From the NCBI GenBank assembly GCA_019694955.1, contig JAIBAX010000009.1:1-64000 (forward strand): a stretch of DNA of 64,000 nucleotides, in the 5' to 3' direction. Of this stretch, positions 16,473-26,011 are shown piece by piece; the first letter of the stretch is position 1; each line of letters begins with the position of its first letter. The notes under the pieces were generated by a model, which worked only from the letters and a program-made list of their open reading frames with translations, had not been told where the DNA came from and did not search any database. A program made the translations under genes and the position numbers. This DNA comes from Chitinophagales bacterium. Its GTDB lineage: Bacteria; Bacteroidota; Bacteroidia; Chitinophagales; JADIYW01.

Positions 16473-17280
16473 ACGATAAACCTGCTTGTGGACTAAAACC
16501 TAACTGTGGGTGGTATGCACTGGCAATGTCAAGTTGCAATCCACTGAAATTGAATCCCAAACCAAATGTGCCCATGAGTGGTGTGGTGGAGATTCCTGCT
16601 CTGATGTGCAAAAAATCCACTGGTTTGTAATCTAGTCCTGCTCTGAAAATAAATGCATCTCTGATATCTTTTTCTGCTTCACTAGTAATCCAGACGACAT
16701 CTTTTATATTATATGTAAGCCCCAGTTTCAATACGGTGGGTAGTTTTTCTCCTGTAGCATCATCCACTTTTAGTGGTAAAGGATTGTATATATGTGCACC
16801 GATAGTCAAGTCTTTAAAAGGTTTTGCTACAACACCAAATTCGAAAGTAAAGAAGTTTTTGCTTCCATAGCCGCCACCAAATTTAGAATTGATATAATCC
16901 AATTGAACGCCAATTGCAAGTTCCTCCATAAGTTTCATGCTGTAGGAGAGTCCTATTTTTTTTTCGTTGTAAGCACTATATCCAAAATAATCAATGTCTA
17001 GACCGAAAGTTCCGGCTTTCTTTATTGGAATAGCTGCTACTAATGAGAAATTGTTCAATCCTTTTAGTGCAAAGGCATTGGCATAAAAAATACCTATCGC
17101 AGGTTTTTCTAAATAAGCCGTTCCAGCTTGGTTGTTGCCGGCAGAGAATACATTTATGAGTGAAACCGCAGAGATCCCCACTGCTCCTTGTTGTGCGCCT
17201 ACTGTCCAATCATCTCCCACAGCAAATACCTGTAAGGAAAAAAGCATGGAGAGCATCCAACCACTAAACTTTTGTATCAT
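16444..17280 (-). CDS. PorV/PorQ-like outer-membrane protein
   Basis: The 279-residue reading includes a signal peptide (ending near FAVGDD). It then shows a FadL/PorV-type pattern: a small N-terminal plug-like segment (GAVGISAVSLINVFSAGNNQ) and repeated strand pairs such as LAIGVQLDYINSKFGGG and FNFSGLQLDIASAYH. PorV-like proteins shuttle type IX cargo, but many paralogues have other roles, so the assignment is to family only. The start is ATG at 17280; a TTG one codon earlier is also in frame. It lies in an operon with the helix-hairpin-helix barrel gene. Confidence 0.78.
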   Translation of the reverse strand: MIQKFSGWMLSMLFSLQVFAVGDDWTVGAQQGAVGISAVSLINVFSAGNNQAGTAYLEKPAIGIFYANAFALKGLNNFSLVAAIPIKKAGTFGLDIDYFGYSAYNEKKIGLSYSMKLMEELAIGVQLDYINSKFGGGYGSKNFFTFEFGVVAKPFKDLTIGAHIYNPLPLKVDDATGEKLPTVLKLGLTYNIKDVVWITSEAEKDIRDAFIFRAGLDYKPVDFLHIRAGISTTPLMGTFGLGFNFSGLQLDIASAYHPQLGFSPQAGLSYGFGKKEDK

Positions 17281-17440
17281 CAACTGAAGATTAAATTAGG
17301 TTGAGATAAAATTATAATTCTTTTTTAATCTTTAATAACGATGTGTAAAAAATATTTAAAATCGATGGTTTATCCACATTTCAGCATTTTTGGTTTAAAG
17401 TTTGCTATTAATTAATATGAATAAAAGTAGTAATACTGTG

Positions 17441-17448
17441 TAAATTTG
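17441..17448 (+). promoter_or_regulatory. TAnnTTTG -7 box of the PD40-SPOR gene
   Basis: TAAATTTG lies 23 bases before the chosen ATG at 17472 and so supports that start over TTG at 17454. Confidence 0.5.
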
Positions 17449-17471
17449 TACTTTTGAGTTTAGGATATACT

Positions 17472-18461
17472 ATGAAGCGTGTTTTGGTAATAGTTTTTTT
17501 GGGTTGTGCTTTCGGGAAAGCAATGGCTGGTGGCGACGGTTGGCAGATTCCTGCTGATTCGCTAACGCAAATACAATTTATGGATGAGGCCGGTAATAAG
17601 CAGGTGCTTTATACTGAAGAAGCTGTTTACAAAACAAAAAAAGATCCCGCACTAGATGTAGATCCTTCTAACCTGTTCTTAGTTTCTATCTATACTTTAT
17701 CAGAGCCAATTTCAAAAGGAATTGTTCTTCAGACCTCTAAGCAAAAAAGTGTGGAGGAAATTCTCATGTATGATGTTTTGAAATCATATTGGCAGGATAA
17801 AAAATGGGTTCGTTTTGTAGAAGGTTCTACCAATTCAGAACCCTTTCAGGTGGGGCATCCCAGTTCTACCGCTGATGGGAAACGCATTTTTTTTATCTCT
17901 GATATGCCGGGCGGTATTGGCGGGACAGATATCTATTATGCCGATTTTATCGGTGGAAAATGGTCAGAGCCTAAAAACTTAGGTCCCGCAATAAATACCA
18001 AGGGTAACGAAACCTTTCCTGTTATTGAAGAAAATAACCGACTTCGTTATATTTCCAATGGCGGACTTACGTATATAAAAATTACGCAAATATTAGGACC
18101 AGTTGGTGCGGTAGACAAAACCATCACTGAACCCATTCCTACGGTCTCAAATGTTACAAATCAATCGAGCCAAAACACTGCGAATGTTGCTCCTCCAGCG
18201 AATGTGAATGCAAATGCCGACAATGTTTACAGGATAACTTTGGGCGGTTTTAAAACGCCACAATGGGATGTCTTGAATCAGTTTAAGGAATATGGCGAAC
18301 TCATTACAGAAGTAAATGCAGAAGGTATTACATTAGTGAGATTGGGCGATTTTACCGATTTGGCGAAAGCTAAACAGGTGGTTGCAGAAGTTCGTAAAAG
18401 AAAATGGTTCGAAAATGCCAGCCTTTATCTTTACAAAGGAGGGAAGTACATTAAGCAGTAA
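17472..18461 (+). CDS. secreted PD40 beta-propeller protein with C-terminal SPOR-like domain
   Basis: From ATG 17472 the product is 329 residues. It has a signal peptide (ending near AMAGGD) and a middle part with PD40/WD40-like repeat signatures (PSSTADGKRIFFISDMPGG, GTDIYYADFIGGKWSEPKN), the same kind seen in PorE/OmpA-family proteins. A Pro/Asn/Ala-rich linker follows (about 215-250), then a roughly 80-residue C-terminal region, VYRITLGGFKTP to LGDFTDLAKAKQVV, whose spacing fits a SPOR peptidoglycan-binding fold. I infer a periplasmic protein bound to septal or denuded peptidoglycan. It diverges from the PorV-like operon. Confidence 0.75.
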   Translation: MKRVLVIVFLGCAFGKAMAGGDGWQIPADSLTQIQFMDEAGNKQVLYTEEAVYKTKKDPALDVDPSNLFLVSIYTLSEPISKGIVLQTSKQKSVEEILMYDVLKSYWQDKKWVRFVEGSTNSEPFQVGHPSSTADGKRIFFISDMPGGIGGTDIYYADFIGGKWSEPKNLGPAINTKGNETFPVIEENNRLRYISNGGLTYIKITQILGPVGAVDKTITEPIPTVSNVTNQSSQNTANVAPPANVNANADNVYRITLGGFKTPQWDVLNQFKEYGELITEVNAEGITLVRLGDFTDLAKAKQVVAEVRKRKWFENASLYLYKGGKYIKQ

Positions 18462-18526
18462 TTCATCCTAATTGAATTAAGTAGTCGAGTGAGGTTTAAT
18501 TTTTGCTCCCAATTTTCCAACAAAAT

Positions 18527-19372
18527 TTAAGAAACGGCTACGGCATATGCTACAGCGAAGGTAAGTTGTATAGCATCTTTTTCAGGTAAAATTTGGTTTA
18601 ACATTAACCCGCGACTTTTTGTTCTTGCTCTATTATTTGTTAATGTTTCAACAACTTGATCTAAAGGATCTAATTCTTTCTTGGCAGTGTCTGCAAGGAA
18701 ATCATCAATAGCCTTTTCCAAGAAGGGAATTAAATCTTTGCTAAAAGCATTCTCAACTATTTTCTTATCCAAGCCAATCCCTTTTGTGTCGACAAGTTCA
18801 ACATTTACATAGCGATTATTATTAGCAGAAGATGCCGGTGTAATTTTAAGCGAAAATGTAGCTTTACCTGAAAATGAACCAATAAATCCTGTTAATTGCA
18901 TGTCAATCTTTATTACGCCATCTTCTACATACAACCCATCTTTAAAAGGAATGGCACCAAACCAAATATTATCCACATATGCATAACTCAAGAACGATTG
19001 TAGGTCTGCAATTTTTATTTCATATTCTAATGGCATACACCAAACCTCACCCGGCACAAAATTTCCATTATTTGTATTCACTTGATTCGTCCTTGCCATC
19101 ATATCAAATGCGGTTACTTTAACAACCGATTGTATAGTTTGCTTTGCATAAACGGTAAATACAGTTTTAGGATATACAATATTGTCAACCTCTGCAACTA
19201 ACTCATTACTAATAAGCTTTATCGGGAACGATTTAAAAACAATGCCGTTTGATAATACTTGACTGCCTTCTTCAAACCAAGGGTATACCCTTAATTCCAA
19301 ATCTATTGTGTTGCTGTTCTTTACTTCACTGGTTAATAATGTACCCGAAATTTTTATGCTTTGCTTTGTCAT
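18527..19372 (-). CDS. unknown protein
   Basis: This 281-residue product has no signal peptide, membrane segment or recognised family. The N-terminal 90 residues look beta-rich (KISGTLLTSEVKNSNTIDLE). A short segment around 205-240 is helical and Lys/Asp-rich, and the C-terminus is hydrophobic (LTFAVAYAVAV). Convergent with the PD40-SPOR gene and upstream of rsmG on the same strand, about 90 bases away. No function is proposed. Confidence 0.7.
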   Translation of the reverse strand: MTKQSIKISGTLLTSEVKNSNTIDLELRVYPWFEEGSQVLSNGIVFKSFPIKLISNELVAEVDNIVYPKTVFTVYAKQTIQSVVKVTAFDMMARTNQVNTNNGNFVPGEVWCMPLEYEIKIADLQSFLSYAYVDNIWFGAIPFKDGLYVEDGVIKIDMQLTGFIGSFSGKATFSLKITPASSANNNRYVNVELVDTKGIGLDKKIVENAFSKDLIPFLEKAIDDFLADTAKKELDPLDQVVETLTNNRARTKSRGLMLNQILPEKDAIQLTFAVAYAVAVS

Positions 19373-19463
19373 ATATTTCTATTTTAAGAATAAATATAGT
19401 ATAAAAAATCAATATATATAATTTATACAATCATTTTTATTGTAATAAGTTTCAGAGAGAATC

Positions 19464-20081
19464 TTAAGAAAGATATACAATCTGTTTCCCTTCAAAATAG
19501 GGTTCTTTAAAATAGGCGGAAATTTTATGTTCAATATATCTCCCTTTGAAGGGTTGGAGTTCCTCTTTGATGTCGCCACCCTTTAAGGCTATTAACCCAT
19601 TATGTAATCCGTGGATGGATTTTTTTTCTAGCAATTTCCCTGTCCATCTCCATAAATCAGGCAAGGGAGCAACGGCTCTGGTGATGATAAAATCAAACTT
19701 TTCCTGTAATTCTTCTGCGCGCGTCCATTGCGTCCTGACATTCTTTAATGCAAGATGTTCAACGACGGCATCAACGACTTTAATTTTCTTGCCGATGGAG
19801 TCTACTAGAAGGAAGTTTGTTTCAGGAAATATAATGGATAGCGGTACACCGGGAAATCCACCTCCTGTTCCTACATCTAATATATAGGTATTGGGTTTAA
19901 ATTGGATGAATTTTGCTATGGAGAGTGAATGTAAGACGTGCCTTTCGTAGAAAAAGTCAAAATCTTTTCGAGAGATTACATTGATTTTTTCATTCCATTC
20001 TTTATAAATAGGATAAAGCCTTCGGAACAAGTCTATTTGATGTTCTGTTAGCCCGGGAAAATACTTTAGAATGATATCCAC
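19464..20081 (-). CDS. rsmG: 16S rRNA (guanine(527)-N7)-methyltransferase RsmG
   Basis: RsmG methylates N7 of G527 in 16S rRNA, using SAM. The 205-residue length matches the family. The SAM-binding loop ILDVGTGGGFPGVPLSI is unmistakable, with NVISRKDFDFFYERHVLHS upstream, a stretch conserved in GidB proteins. The start codon is GTG at 20081. It follows the lipoprotein gene by 27 bases and may share its transcript. Confidence 0.95.
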   Translation of the reverse strand: MDIILKYFPGLTEHQIDLFRRLYPIYKEWNEKINVISRKDFDFFYERHVLHSLSIAKFIQFKPNTYILDVGTGGGFPGVPLSIIFPETNFLLVDSIGKKIKVVDAVVEHLALKNVRTQWTRAEELQEKFDFIITRAVAPLPDLWRWTGKLLEKKSIHGLHNGLIALKGGDIKEELQPFKGRYIEHKISAYFKEPYFEGKQIVYLS

Positions 20082-20108
20082 TTGTTTAGTTTATAAGTAT
20101 GAATAACT

Positions 20109-21281
20109 TTAGTTGGAGAAAATATTATATCTATCATACACGGCTCTATAAATGGCATTCTTCATCTCTTCTTTGCTCATATCAATCATCTGAAAATCAG
20201 TAGGAAAGGGGCGCGGTTTGTTGCCGAGTTTTGCTTTAGTTTCTTCTTTTAATGCGGCTTGATTGCCTTGTGCCACGGCGTAGAAATTACTGAAAACGGC
20301 ATTTCCGGCAACTGGTACTTTTTCAATTAATTTATTGGTAAAGCCATCACGGATTTCTACTTCACCGAATACTTTGGCGGCCTTATTTTGCTGAGATTCC
20401 GTAATATGACAAGAAATTTTCACCATTTTAGGAACTTTTATGTCATTTCCCAAAGAATCTTTCATCACATTGCCTTTAAAATCATACACATAGTTCCAAC
20501 CGTCCTGAATTTCCTTTGTTTCATCATAGTGCACTTCTTTTACTGTCTCGGGAGTGATTTGAATGTCGGAGAAATAGATTTTGACGATATAGTCAAATTG
20601 TTTTACCGTTTGGTTGTCCCAAAAAAAATGTACCCAGTCTGGTGCGTTTGCCTGAAAATCTATGGCTGCCAAATCTTCTTCATACTTCGGTGGCAGAAGA
20701 ATGCCTCCTTTTTTGTCAGACATAACAAATACCTTATTGGTACCTTTTAAATATGCTTCACTCAGGAGGTCTTCTGTGTCTTTATAATATGCATAATAAA
20801 TTTTTACATTATTAAATAACTCATATGCTTTCCTGGCGTCTTGCTTTCTACCACTTGATAATAGTGTTTTTCCTTCTTCATAATAGTAAGCAGCGGCATT
20901 TGTTCGTGCTTCCTCCTTTACATCAAAAAGATTAAAACGTTCAAAGTCAACGACTTCGCCATTTTGTAGTTTCAATGGCAATAGCGGGATGATTTTGCTT
21001 TGACGGTTGTCCATTTGGGAGTATAATTCATAAATTTCCGGCCAATAAGCGGCTTTTCCGGAACCTTTGATTTGGTTTAACCGAGTCTTATCTTGTTCAG
21101 TTGCCTTATCATATGCCTTCTTCAGCGCTAAGATTGTCTCATCTTCCTTCTTTTTACCTTGAAGTTTCTTTACAGCAATATCAATGGCCATATCGTAATC
21201 GCCACTATCGATGCTTTGTTGTATGGATGCACAAGAAGAAAGCAAACAAAATCCTATTATATATAGTATATACCTTTTCAT
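20109..21281 (-). CDS. putative lipoprotein of unknown function
   Basis: From ATG 21281 the product is 390 residues with a short signal peptide and lipobox ending LLSSC. The N-terminal part (QQSIDSGDYDMAIDIAVKKL) is TPR-like and helical; the rest mixes alpha and beta segments with many Lys and Glu. An in-frame ATG at 21353 would add 24 residues ahead of the signal peptide and is rejected for that reason. No family is assigned. It is divergent from the respiratory operon. Confidence 0.78.
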   Translation of the reverse strand: MKRYILYIIGFCLLSSCASIQQSIDSGDYDMAIDIAVKKLQGKKKEDETILALKKAYDKATEQDKTRLNQIKGSGKAAYWPEIYELYSQMDNRQSKIIPLLPLKLQNGEVVDFERFNLFDVKEEARTNAAAYYYEEGKTLLSSGRKQDARKAYELFNNVKIYYAYYKDTEDLLSEAYLKGTNKVFVMSDKKGGILLPPKYEEDLAAIDFQANAPDWVHFFWDNQTVKQFDYIVKIYFSDIQITPETVKEVHYDETKEIQDGWNYVYDFKGNVMKDSLGNDIKVPKMVKISCHITESQQNKAAKVFGEVEIRDGFTNKLIEKVPVAGNAVFSNFYAVAQGNQAALKEETKAKLGNKPRPFPTDFQMIDMSKEEMKNAIYRAVYDRYNIFSN

Positions 21282-21652
21282 GCTATAAATTTCAGAAAAG
21301 ATTTCCAAAATAGTGCCACTATCCTTTAAAATAGCAGAAAAATTGTGAAGCAAATGTTAATAAGATATCATATATGATTTTGCATAATAGATAAATGCGT
21401 GTTACAACTAAAAAAAGTTCCCCGTTTCGCCACTTTTTTTTGAACAAATATTAATTCTACATTAATTTAAGTAAAATTGACATAATATGGTATGTGAAAT
21501 ATATTGTATATCAATTGATTGTGTAATTATTTATACAAATTCTAAATAGCGTAGTTTTTTCAACACTTATGATTATTTAACAAACTTATGACTATTTTTG
21601 CCCCGATTAAATTTGCCAAATAATGGTTAGTTGTTTTTCCGGATATAAAAAG
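21282..21652. other. intergenic region with actA promoters and a direct repeat
   Basis: This region separates the lipoprotein gene from the respiratory operon. Two -7 boxes point toward actA: TATTTTTG at 21593-21600 and TAAATTTG at 21608-21615. Just upstream, ACTTATGATTATTT (21565-21578) is repeated as ACTTATGACTATTT (21584-21597) at a 19-base period, placing two helically aligned half-sites next to the promoters. No coding frame or structured RNA was recognised. Confidence 0.55.
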
Positions 21653-22891
21653 ATGAAGGCTTTCATAGCGGTACTCTTCATTTGTATTTCATGCGCTGTA
21701 TATTCATACACACCTTCAACTGGTGATATCAAACCTGATGATCCTCGCCTAATGGAAGGTATGAAACTTTTCAAAGCCAATTGTGGTGCTTGTCATAAGG
21801 TAGATGCTAAGTTAGTAGGGCCTGCCTTGGCAAACGTATGGGAAAGATGGGAGAGCGAAGAAAAATTAATTGCTTGGATAAAGAATAGCTCTGCAGTAAT
21901 CGCAAGTGGAGATCCTTATGCAAATAAGATATTTAATGAATATGGCAAATCTGTAATGACGGCTTTTCCATCGCTTACAAATGAGCAGATACTAAGTATT
22001 ATAGATTATACCAGAGCAAAAACGGCTGACCCAAATTTCGGGAATCCTCCAGGCACAGGTTCAACTACTCCACAAGGTGCTACCGCAAAACCAAATAATA
22101 GCCTTTGGTATATCGTTGCCGGATTCTTGTTGGTTTTAGCATTAGGTCTAATTGCTGTAACACGTAAGTTAGATGACTTAGTAAAAGAGAAAGAAGGAGA
22201 ACCTATTGATAATAGACCACTTTTACAGAAAATATTTACCAGAAGAGTGAAGTCTGCATTGATTCTCTTGGCAATTTTAGCTTTTGGAGCAAATATCATG
22301 AAGGGTGCGATAGGTTTAGGACGTTCACAAGGATACAAACCTGAGCAACCTATAAAATTCTCACATGCCTTACATGCCGGACAGAATAAAATAGATTGTC
22401 AATATTGTCACTCCGGTGCTGAGAAATCCCGCCATGCAGTAATACCTTCTGTGAATGTTTGTATGAACTGCCACAAGTATGTATCTCAAGGACCTAAATA
22501 TGGCAAAAAGGAGATTGCCAAAATTTATAAGTACAGTGGATGGGATCCAACTACAGGTACTTTTGCTAATCAACCCAAACCGATTGAATGGGTAAAAGTC
22601 CACAATCTTCCTGACCATGTTTATTTTAACCATTCTCAACACGTAAAAGTAGGTGGTATTGAATGCCAAACTTGCCATGGTAATATTCAGGAAATGGAAG
22701 AGGTACAACAATTCGCACCACTTTCTATGGGATGGTGTATTAACTGTCACCGCCAAACGGAGGTGAAATTCAGCGAAAACAAATACTACTCTATTTTTGA
22801 TAAGTACCATGATGATATAAAATCCGGTAAGAAAGATAAAGTTACCGTTGAAGACATCGGTGGTGCAGAATGTCAAAAATGTCATTATTAA
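21653..22891 (+). CDS. actA: alternative complex III subunit ActA, with fused N-terminal cytochrome c domain
   Basis: ActA carries the c-heme chain of ACIII, which oxidises menaquinol and passes electrons to the oxidase. From ATG 21653 (412 residues) there are six CxxCH motifs at 44-48, 249-253, 270-274, 338-342, 362-366 and 407-411. The first lies in a separate monoheme domain after the signal peptide. Membrane segments follow at about 151-169 and 200-219, and then come the five hemes typical of ActA. The start at 21623 is possible, but it would fall only 8 bases after the second -7 box. First gene of a 15.5-kb operon. Confidence 0.93.
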   Translation: MKAFIAVLFICISCAVYSYTPSTGDIKPDDPRLMEGMKLFKANCGACHKVDAKLVGPALANVWERWESEEKLIAWIKNSSAVIASGDPYANKIFNEYGKSVMTAFPSLTNEQILSIIDYTRAKTADPNFGNPPGTGSTTPQGATAKPNNSLWYIVAGFLLVLALGLIAVTRKLDDLVKEKEGEPIDNRPLLQKIFTRRVKSALILLAILAFGANIMKGAIGLGRSQGYKPEQPIKFSHALHAGQNKIDCQYCHSGAEKSRHAVIPSVNVCMNCHKYVSQGPKYGKKEIAKIYKYSGWDPTTGTFANQPKPIEWVKVHNLPDHVYFNHSQHVKVGGIECQTCHGNIQEMEEVQQFAPLSMGWCINCHRQTEVKFSENKYYSIFDKYHDDIKSGKKDKVTVEDIGGAECQKCHY

Positions 22892-22919
22892 TATTGTATA
22901 AAGCTTAATTCAATTATAA

Positions 22920-25900
22920 ATGTCAGAAATTAAATATTGGAAAAGCCTAGAGGAGTTGAATGAAACTCCGGAATACAAGGATAAAGCTTCCAAAGAGTTT
23001 CAGGAAGAAATTCCCGGTTTGGATATGTTCGAATCTGCATCAGAAGGTTCCGGCACAGACAGGAGAGATTTCTTAAAAGTGATGGGTTTCAGCGTCTCCG
23101 CAGCCGCCTTAGCAGCTTCCTGTAAAACTCCTGTAAAAAAAGCAGTTCCTTATGTATTTAACGGCAATGAGCAAATACCGGAAGTAGTACCCGGCGTTGC
23201 AGATTTTTACGCAACGACGTATTATGACGGTAGTTCATTCGTAAATTTGGTTGCGAAAGTAAGAGAAGGTCGTCCCATTAAATTGGAAGGCAATACCGAT
23301 GCACCATTTACCAAAGGTGGTACCAGCGCCAGGTCTCAGGCATCCATTCTCTCCTTGTATGATGCAACCAGATTAAAGTGTCCAGTTAAAGGGAATAAAG
23401 CCATTTCTTGGAATCAAGCAGACAAAGAAATTACTTCCAAATTAGCAGAAATAAATGCTGCTGGTGGTAAAATTGCCATCCTGACAGGTTCATTAGGTAG
23501 TGTCGTTACGAAAAAGGCAATTGAAAAATTAAAAGTAAAATATAGCAACGCTGTTCATGTAGCATATGATGCAGTATCGCAATACGCTATAAGAAAAGCA
23601 AATACTATCTCCTTGGGAACAGGTATCATTCCTTCCTATCAGTTCGATAAGGCTAACGTTATTGTTGGCTTTAACTGTGACTTCTTAGGAACATGGTTGA
23701 ATCCTGTGGAGTTTGCGAAGCAATACGCCACCAACCGCGTTCCTTCCAAGGAAAATCCAACGATGTCTCGCCACCACCAGTTCCAATCAGCAATGACCAT
23801 TACGGGTGCAAGTGCAGACTATCGTTATCCCATCAAGCCTTCAGAGGAAAAATTGGCATTAATAGCATTGTATAATGCAGTTGCTGCTAAAGTAGGTGGT
23901 AGTGTTATTAGCGGTGCAAAAGCTTTTGCTAACAAAGCGGCTATTGATAAAGTAGCGGGTGAGTTGGCGGCGAATAAAGGACGTTCTCTGGTAGTGAGTG
24001 GCACTAATAACGTTGAAAATCAATTGCTTGTAAATGCGATAAATGGTTTATTAGGCAATTATGGCATTACCATTACTGGTCGTTCATTAAATGTAAAAGA
24101 AGGAAATGACGATGCATTAGCGACCTTAGTAGCAGATATAAAATCTGGAGCGGTGCAAGGTCTAATATTACTCGGTGCTAATCCGGTTTATAATACACCT
24201 TATGCAGATGTTTTCAAATCTGCTATCGGAAAGTTGAAATTAAGTGTTTCATTAAATGACAGATCAGATGAAACTGGTTCGTTAGCACAATATGTTTGCC
24301 CTGATAACCATTATTTGGAAACATGGGATTTATTGGAGCCTAAAAGTGGTTACTATTGTTTTGTACAACCTACTATCAACCCTATTTTTGATACACGGGC
24401 AGCTTCAGAGACATTAACAAAATGGGCAGGCGAACAAACTACGGCTTATGACTTAGTTAAGGCAGAAAGCGCTGCAATGGGCAGTTGGGAGAACAACCTC
24501 CAATTAGGTTTTGTAGATAATAGTTCTGCCGCTGGCGTCAGTTGTAATGTGGGCGCTAGTATTGCCGGCGTAAATGCATCTGCGGGAGCAGCATCAGGCA
24601 CTGAAGTAGTTTTCTATGAGAAAGTTGCGATAGGCGATGGTACGTTTGCCAATAATCCACTATTACAAGAGATGCCGGATCCTATCTCTAAAACAACTTG
24701 GGACAATTATGTATGTGTTCCTTATAGTTGGGCTAAAGAAAAGGATATGAAGCTGTGGTTGCGTGAAGCGCCAATAGCGAAGGTATCTTTCAATGGCAAG
24801 TCAGTAGAATTGCCTGTGATGATATCCTTTGGATTACCAAAAGATACAGTAGCCATAGCAGTAGGTTACGGAAGAACAAAAGCTGGTAAAGCAGGAGATA
24901 ACGTTGGTAAAAACGTTTATGACTTATTAAAGCCGGGTCAGTTTTCCGCTGATAATGTAAAGATTGAATTGACCGGAAAGGGATATAAACTAGGTATGAA
25001 CCAACAGTATCATACTTTACAAGAAGATAATAACCTACCAAGTCGTCCACGTAGATATAGAAATTCTATTATTAAAGAAGCAAATCTAAAACAATACCAG
25101 GCGAAACATAATGCAGGTAATGAGGATAGAGAGGAAATAAAAGAACATTTGTTGACATTATATGGATACCATCCTTATCAAAGTCATCATTGGGCACTCT
25201 CTGTAGATATGAACAGTTGTATCGGTTGCGGTGCTTGTGTGATTGCTTGTAATGTAGAGAATAATGTGCCGGTTGTCGGAAAAGAGCGCGTATACAAAGG
25301 TCAGGAGATGCATTGGATGCGTATCGACCGTTATTTTAGCGGAGACCCCGATAATCCGGATGTTTCTTTCCAACCTATGATGTGTCAACATTGCAATAAT
25401 GCACCTTGTGAGAACGTTTGTCCTGTAAATGCGACCAACCATAGTTCAGAAGGGTTGAACCAAATGGCATATAACCGTTGTATCGGAACACGTTATTGTG
25501 CTAATAACTGTCCATTTAAAGTGAGAAGATTCAACTGGTTGGACTACCAAGGTAATGATAGTTTTGGTAAGTGGACAGATGCTACTGCGGCAGAATACAT
25601 GTATGAGGACTTGACTAGAATGGTGTTGAACCCGGATGTTACTGTAAGGACAAGAGGTGTTATAGAAAAATGCTCTATGTGCGTTCAACGCATTCAGGAA
25701 GGTAAGCTAACTGCCAAGAAGGAAAACAGAACCTTGCGTGATGGCGATATTAAAACTGCTTGTCAGACATCTTGCCCAACAAATGCAATCATCTTCGGAG
25801 ATATTAACGACGGTAATAGTGCTGTTCATAAAGCATTCTTTGAGGAAGAAAGAAACTATCACCTTTTTGAAGAATTACACTTCTTGACAAATGTCGGATA

Positions 25901-25991
25901 TAAAGTAAAAGTAAGAAATAAGGACGAAGAACCTGCGCTTTATTTTACTCCGGTAATGAAAGAAGAAGATATCAAAGGAATTGTTAAATAA
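22920..25991 (+). CDS. actB: alternative complex III subunit ActB (molybdopterin-like and Fe-S domains)
   Basis: ActB is the large peripheral subunit of ACIII and fuses a molybdopterin-oxidoreductase-like domain to a ferredoxin-type domain. The 1023-residue product has an internal twin-arginine signal (DRRDFLKVMG at 47-56) followed by a lipobox-like AASC (Cys68). The C-terminal part holds the cysteine clusters CIGCGACVIAC, CQHCNNAPCENVCP, CIGTRYCANNCP and CSMC...CQTSCP. In characterised ACIII the N-terminal domain lacks the molybdenum cofactor. It follows actA by 28 bases. Confidence 0.95.
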   Translation: MSEIKYWKSLEELNETPEYKDKASKEFQEEIPGLDMFESASEGSGTDRRDFLKVMGFSVSAAALAASCKTPVKKAVPYVFNGNEQIPEVVPGVADFYATTYYDGSSFVNLVAKVREGRPIKLEGNTDAPFTKGGTSARSQASILSLYDATRLKCPVKGNKAISWNQADKEITSKLAEINAAGGKIAILTGSLGSVVTKKAIEKLKVKYSNAVHVAYDAVSQYAIRKANTISLGTGIIPSYQFDKANVIVGFNCDFLGTWLNPVEFAKQYATNRVPSKENPTMSRHHQFQSAMTITGASADYRYPIKPSEEKLALIALYNAVAAKVGGSVISGAKAFANKAAIDKVAGELAANKGRSLVVSGTNNVENQLLVNAINGLLGNYGITITGRSLNVKEGNDDALATLVADIKSGAVQGLILLGANPVYNTPYADVFKSAIGKLKLSVSLNDRSDETGSLAQYVCPDNHYLETWDLLEPKSGYYCFVQPTINPIFDTRAASETLTKWAGEQTTAYDLVKAESAAMGSWENNLQLGFVDNSSAAGVSCNVGASIAGVNASAGAASGTEVVFYEKVAIGDGTFANNPLLQEMPDPISKTTWDNYVCVPYSWAKEKDMKLWLREAPIAKVSFNGKSVELPVMISFGLPKDTVAIAVGYGRTKAGKAGDNVGKNVYDLLKPGQFSADNVKIELTGKGYKLGMNQQYHTLQEDNNLPSRPRRYRNSIIKEANLKQYQAKHNAGNEDREEIKEHLLTLYGYHPYQSHHWALSVDMNSCIGCGACVIACNVENNVPVVGKERVYKGQEMHWMRIDRYFSGDPDNPDVSFQPMMCQHCNNAPCENVCPVNATNHSSEGLNQMAYNRCIGTRYCANNCPFKVRRFNWLDYQGNDSFGKWTDATAAEYMYEDLTRMVLNPDVTVRTRGVIEKCSMCVQRIQEGKLTAKKENRTLRDGDIKTACQTSCPTNAIIFGDINDGNSAVHKAFFEEERNYHLFEELHFLTNVGYKVKVRNKDEEPALYFTPVMKEEDIKGIVK

Positions 25992-26011
25992 CAAAGAAAA
26001 ACTAGCGATAA

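Noticed and set aside
22370-22885. 171-codon minus-strand frame inside actA
   Set aside because: Antisense shadow of the heme-binding sequence; actA motifs establish the plus strand.
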